8,748 bases of DNA from contig JACQTM010000271.1 of the NCBI GenBank assembly GCA_016210825.1, positions 1 through 8,748 of the forward strand. Direction: 5' to 3'. Positions 5,550 to 8,748 of the stretch are shown in pieces. Made by a program: the position numbers and the translations under genes. How positions within the stretch are numbered: the first letter of the stretch is position 1; every line of letters starts with the position of its first letter. Source of the DNA: Hyphomicrobiales bacterium. GTDB lineage: Bacteria; Pseudomonadota; Alphaproteobacteria; Rhizobiales; Xanthobacteraceae. Under the pieces are notes generated by a model. The model saw only the letters and a list, made by a program, of their open reading frames with translations. It was not told the DNA's origin and searched no databases.

Positions 5550-7736
5550 ATGGCTTGGGGACGGCGAACTTTGCGCACGCGTCGTGAACCGACGTTCAGA
5601 TTGTCTCCGAATCCGGTTCTCGATTTGCGTCTGAGCGCGCGCGATCGCGCCGGCGCACCGATGAATGATCATTCAGGGTCGCGGCGCATTGAGCATGCGC
5701 GCGCGCGGCATGACACCCCTTCTCAAGACGCCAACCGGAAATCGCGTGGCACATCCACGCAATCGCCGAGCCCACCGGCGCGCGGAAGGAAACGCGGCGC
5801 GGGTGGAGGCAACGGCCGGCGGCGCGGAATCGTCGCGCGCATTTTTTACTGGGGATTTGTTTTCGTGCTCTGGGCGGTAATCGCGGCGATTGGCATGGTG
5901 GCGTGGGTCGGCGCGCATTTGCCCGCGATCCAATCGCTCGAGGTGCCGAGGCGGCCGCCGTCGATCCACATCGTTGGGCTCGATGGCCATGTACTCGCCA
6001 CGCGCGGCGACACGGCGGGTGAAGCCATTCCGCTCAAGGAACTTCCTCAGTACCTGCCCTCGGCCGTCGTCGCCATCGAGGACCGGCGTTTCTACGAGCA
6101 TCACGGCGTCGATCCATTCGGCATCGCGCGCGCTGCGTTCGCCAATCTCGCGCATCGCGGCGTCGCGCAGGGCGGCTCCACCATCACGCAACAATTGGCG
6201 AAAAATCTATTCCTGACGCAAGACCGCACGCTGACGCGCAAGGTGCAGGAACTCGTTCTCGCATTGTGGCTCGAGCGCAAATTGACAAAGACGCAAATCC
6301 TCGAGCTCTATCTCAATCGCGTCTATTTCGGCGCCGGCGCCTATGGCGTGGAATCGGCGGCGCAACGATATTTCGGAAAATCCGTCCGCCAAGTCTCGCT
6401 TGCCGAAGCGGCCATGCTGGCGGGACTTGTAAAATCGCCGTCGCGGCTGGCACCCAGCCGAAATCCCGACGGCGCGGCACGACGGGCACAAGCGGTTCTC
6501 ACCGCTATGGTCGATACTGGCGCGGTCAACGCGCAACGTGCCATGGCCGCCATTGCTCAACCCGCCCAAGCGCTCAAACGGGATAATGCCGGATCGGTTA
6601 ATTACGTGGCGGATTGGATCATGGACGTACTTGACGATCTCATCGGGCGGATTGAGCAGGATGTCGTCGTCGAGACATCGATCGATCCAACCCTGCAGGC
6701 GATCGCGGAGAAGGTGCTTGTTGACGAGCTTACGCAGAAGGGACTGAAACTCGGTGTCACGCAAGGTGCGATCGTCGCGATGTCGCCGGACGGCGCAGTG
6801 CGCGCCATGGTCGGCGGCCGCAACTATGCCGAGAGCCAATTCAATCGCGCGGTCGCCGCTAAGCGTCAGCCCGGTTCGGCTTTCAAACCATTTGTGTACC
6901 TCACGGCAATCGAGCGCGGACTGACGCCGGAGACCATTCGCGAGGATGCGCCGATCAGCCTCAAAGGCTGGAAACCGGAAAACTACACGCACGAATATTT
7001 CGGGCCGGTTTCGCTGACGCGGGCCCTTGCATTGTCGCTCAACACAGTATCGGTACGGTTGACGCTGGAATTCGGCCCCACGGCTGTTATCCGCACCGCG
7101 CATCGCCTAGGGATCGCCTCGAAACTTGAGCCTAATCCATCGATCGCGCTTGGTACGTCCGAAGTCTCGTTGATCGAACTCGTGTCGGCATTTGTGCCCT
7201 TCGCCAATGGCGGCGAAGCCGTCGTTGCGCGCGTCGTCGAACGGGTGCGCACGCTCGACGGCAAAAATCTTTTTCAAAATCAGCATCCGTCCCTCGGCCG
7301 CGTCATCGAGCCGCGCTACGTCACGATGATGAATTCGATGATGCAGGAAACGCTGCTGACAGGAACGGCAAAACGGGCAGCGCTTGCCGGTTGGCCAGCC
7401 GCGGGCAAGACCGGAACCAGCCAGGATTTTCGCGATGCCTGGTTTGTCGGCTACACCGCGCGCCTTGTCACTGGCGTGTGGCTCGGCAACGACGATAATT
7501 CACCGACACGAAAAATGTCAGGCAGCGGATTGCCGGTTGATATATGGAGCCGTGTCATGAAGACCGCACACCAGGGCGTGGCAGTCGCGGCATTGCCCGG
7601 ACTGGGGGGAACAAATTTCGGCCTCTTCGCGCGACCGCCCTCGGAGATTTTAGCGCCGGCGCCCGGCACGCCATCGGCGCCGCCACAGCGCGGCATGGAC
7701 AATTGGCTGCTCGACCGGCTATTCGGCCGCCGTTGA
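5550..7736 (+). CDS. Class A penicillin-binding protein (bifunctional peptidoglycan glycosyltransferase/transpeptidase, PBP1A-like)
   Basis: This 728-residue inner-membrane enzyme polymerises lipid II into glycan strands and cross-links them in the periplasm. A basic cytoplasmic tail (1-97, rich in Arg, Pro and Gly) precedes one membrane helix (about 98-122). The glycosyltransferase family 51 domain shows EDRRFYEHHGVD with catalytic Glu177, GGSTITQQLAKN (208-219) and ELYLNRVYFG. The transpeptidase domain has all three penicilloyl-transferase motifs: SAFK with nucleophile Ser443, SLN (496-498) and KTGT (620-623). The linker between the domains is short, with no room for the OB-fold insert of long PBP1A proteins. 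The tail ends WLLDRLFGRR. The first ATG is chosen for the AGGCGGGA at 5536-5543; Met38 (5661) is an alternative that would shorten the tail. The small secreted protein is divergent, and the metallopeptidase converges closely. A CtrA-like site lies upstream. Which PBP1 subclass it is cannot be settled from sequence alone. Confidence 0.95.
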   Translation: MAWGRRTLRTRREPTFRLSPNPVLDLRLSARDRAGAPMNDHSGSRRIEHARARHDTPSQDANRKSRGTSTQSPSPPARGRKRGAGGGNGRRRGIVARIFYWGFVFVLWAVIAAIGMVAWVGAHLPAIQSLEVPRRPPSIHIVGLDGHVLATRGDTAGEAIPLKELPQYLPSAVVAIEDRRFYEHHGVDPFGIARAAFANLAHRGVAQGGSTITQQLAKNLFLTQDRTLTRKVQELVLALWLERKLTKTQILELYLNRVYFGAGAYGVESAAQRYFGKSVRQVSLAEAAMLAGLVKSPSRLAPSRNPDGAARRAQAVLTAMVDTGAVNAQRAMAAIAQPAQALKRDNAGSVNYVADWIMDVLDDLIGRIEQDVVVETSIDPTLQAIAEKVLVDELTQKGLKLGVTQGAIVAMSPDGAVRAMVGGRNYAESQFNRAVAAKRQPGSAFKPFVYLTAIERGLTPETIREDAPISLKGWKPENYTHEYFGPVSLTRALALSLNTVSVRLTLEFGPTAVIRTAHRLGIASKLEPNPSIALGTSEVSLIELVSAFVPFANGGEAVVARVVERVRTLDGKNLFQNQHPSLGRVIEPRYVTMMNSMMQETLLTGTAKRAALAGWPAAGKTGTSQDFRDAWFVGYTARLVTGVWLGNDDNSPTRKMSGSGLPVDIWSRVMKTAHQGVAVAALPGLGGTNFGLFARPPSEILAPAPGTPSAPPQRGMDNWLLDRLFGRR

Positions 7737-7768
7737 CATCGGAGCGTCTTACGGCAAGAGGTGAGAGA

Positions 7769-8566
7769 TCAACGCCGAGGTGCAATCCGCACCGGGCGTA
7801 GCGCCGCGGAGGGGCCTGGCAACCCGTAACGGTGCAGATCGGTACCATGAATGTCGAGCCAAGCTTTCGCGCGCCTCGCGTTTGGGCAAAGCCGATCCAC
7901 GGTACGCCAGAACTTACGCGAATGATTCATCTCGACGAGATGTGCGACTTCGTGCGCAGCGAGGTAGTCGAGCACAAAGGTTGGCGCGAGAATCAGACGC
8001 CACGAATAGGACAATACACCCGTGGTCGAGCACGAGCCCCAGCGGCTGGATTGATCGCGAACTGACACGTGCTTGACTTTGACGCTAAGCATTTCCGCAA
8101 ATTTACGGCTCGCCATTTCCAAATCGCTCTTGGCTTCGCGCTTGAGAAAATCGGCAACGCGGCGATCAACATGGGGTGCATCGCCGGCAACGCAGATCGA
8201 GCGTTCGCCGTCATCGCCGATCTCAATCCAAACCGTGCCGCGCATGCCACGGCGATGCACGATACGATGGGAATGGCCGCGCAGCGGCACCCGCTCGCCG
8301 TGGGCGAAGGGCGCGGCTTTCGGTAGCCGGTGTAGTCGCGCCGCGATCCAGCCGCCGTGCTTCTGCGCGAACGCTTTGGCTTCCTTGAGACTGCCGCGGG
8401 GCGGCATGGTGAGCACCACGTCGCGTGTCGCTGCTTGGATACGCAGGGTGTAACGGCACGCCTGGCGGTGGCGGCGGATGCGCACGAGATAGATCGCCTT
8501 CTCGAAGACCACGGGAATCGCCTTCGGCTCGGTCGGACGGCGATAAAGCAGGGCACGGAGTGGCAT
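7769..8566 (-). CDS. YgjP-like (WLM/DUF45, M48-related) zinc metallopeptidase
   Basis: The 265-residue protein carries HEVAH (205-209) with zinc ligands His205 and His209, catalytic Glu206, and a likely third ligand His215 in MNHSRKFW. It also has the family signature DQSSRWGSCS (171-180) and SWRLILAP just before the active site. This arrangement is typical of the YgjP/DUF45 group, annotated as M48 or SprT-like; these are predicted cytoplasmic peptidases with no settled substrate, and no signal peptide or membrane segment is visible here. The N-terminal part (about 20-110) is the usual basic strand-rich region (RRHRQACRYTLRI). The start lacks a clear ribosome-binding site, and the frame stays open a little upstream, so the N-terminus is only probable. 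It converges on the penicillin-binding protein with 32 bases between stops. Confidence 0.92.
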   Translation of the reverse strand: MPLRALLYRRPTEPKAIPVVFEKAIYLVRIRRHRQACRYTLRIQAATRDVVLTMPPRGSLKEAKAFAQKHGGWIAARLHRLPKAAPFAHGERVPLRGHSHRIVHRRGMRGTVWIEIGDDGERSICVAGDAPHVDRRVADFLKREAKSDLEMASRKFAEMLSVKVKHVSVRDQSSRWGSCSTTGVLSYSWRLILAPTFVLDYLAAHEVAHLVEMNHSRKFWRTVDRLCPNARRAKAWLDIHGTDLHRYGLPGPSAALRPVRIAPRR

Positions 8567-8748
8567 GTTGGGGTGGCCTAAAGCGAAGTGGCGCCGGAAA
8601 TACTGCCATATCCGCCCGGGGGCGCATCCCCCTCGTCATAAATAAAGAATGGCCACCAAGTGTAGTGGAGCCGCCTCTTTCGTAACACCACAAATTGTGT
8701 TTTAAAAAAATGAATATAAATTCAATTGTTTGATGAGACCGCTCTATC
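8567..8748. other. Non-coding region upstream of the metallopeptidase, AT-rich at its far end
   Basis: The stretch probably holds the metallopeptidase promoter on the minus strand. A GGGGG/CCCCC hairpin (8618-8622/8628-8632) would sit in its leader. CACAA-A-TTGTG (8689-8699) is a short palindrome. From about 8690 to 8735 the sequence is mostly A and T, in sharp contrast to the GC-rich rest. No reading frame here has coding character. Confidence 0.5.

Noticed and set aside
6207..7103. A 298-codon minus-strand open frame inside the penicillin-binding protein gene.
   Set aside because: It is antisense to the catalytic domains, and no family features are visible.
8223..8693. A 156-codon minus-strand frame overlapping the metallopeptidase start and its upstream region.
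   Set aside because: It is out of frame with the metallopeptidase, proline/arginine-rich, and has no domain or ribosome-binding evidence.

Overview
The window looks like chromosomal DNA of an alphaproteobacterium, most likely of the order Hyphomicrobiales (Rhizobiales; Bradyrhizobium/Xanthobacteraceae-like). It is GC-rich. It carries a GlnD and a class A penicillin-binding protein of alphaproteobacterial flavour, a YgjP/WLM-type metalloprotease of the kind common in that order, an intergenic palindromic repeat of a style I recall from Bradyrhizobium-like genomes, and a sequence matching the CtrA consensus. The taxonomic placement is inference from these features; no marker gene is present.

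Layout. Positions 1-434 (minus strand) hold the N-terminal 144 codons of an OsmC-family protein that runs off the left edge. A 165-base composite hairpin repeat (453-617) separates it from the upstream minus-strand gene, a zinc- and NAD-dependent alcohol dehydrogenase (629-1687). A 330-base divergent spacer follows. Then comes glnD on the plus strand (2018-4936), encoding the PII uridylyltransferase/uridylyl-removing enzyme of nitrogen sensing. A hairpin at 4954-4995 separates glnD from a convergent 91-codon gene for a small secreted lysine/alanine-rich protein (5048-5323, minus). A 226-base divergent spacer with a perfect TTAA-N7-TTAA site leads to a 728-residue class A penicillin-binding protein (5550-7736, plus). 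This converges, with only 32 bases between stop codons, on a 265-residue M48-type/YgjP-like metallopeptidase (7769-8566, minus). The last 180 bases are non-coding and become strikingly AT-rich.

How the parts may work together. The genes are mostly single units rather than one operon: the strand order is - - + - + -. OsmC and the alcohol dehydrogenase point the same way and could share a transcript interrupted by the repeat; both fit detoxification of reactive compounds. GlnD governs nitrogen status. The penicillin-binding protein and the small secreted basic protein share a divergent promoter region, which suggests a link at the cell envelope. The CtrA-like site would tie the wall synthase to the cell cycle.

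I see no mobile element, CRISPR array, tRNA, rRNA or defence island. The most notable non-standard items are the three-hairpin intergenic repeat, the CtrA-like site and the small AKK-repeat secreted protein.
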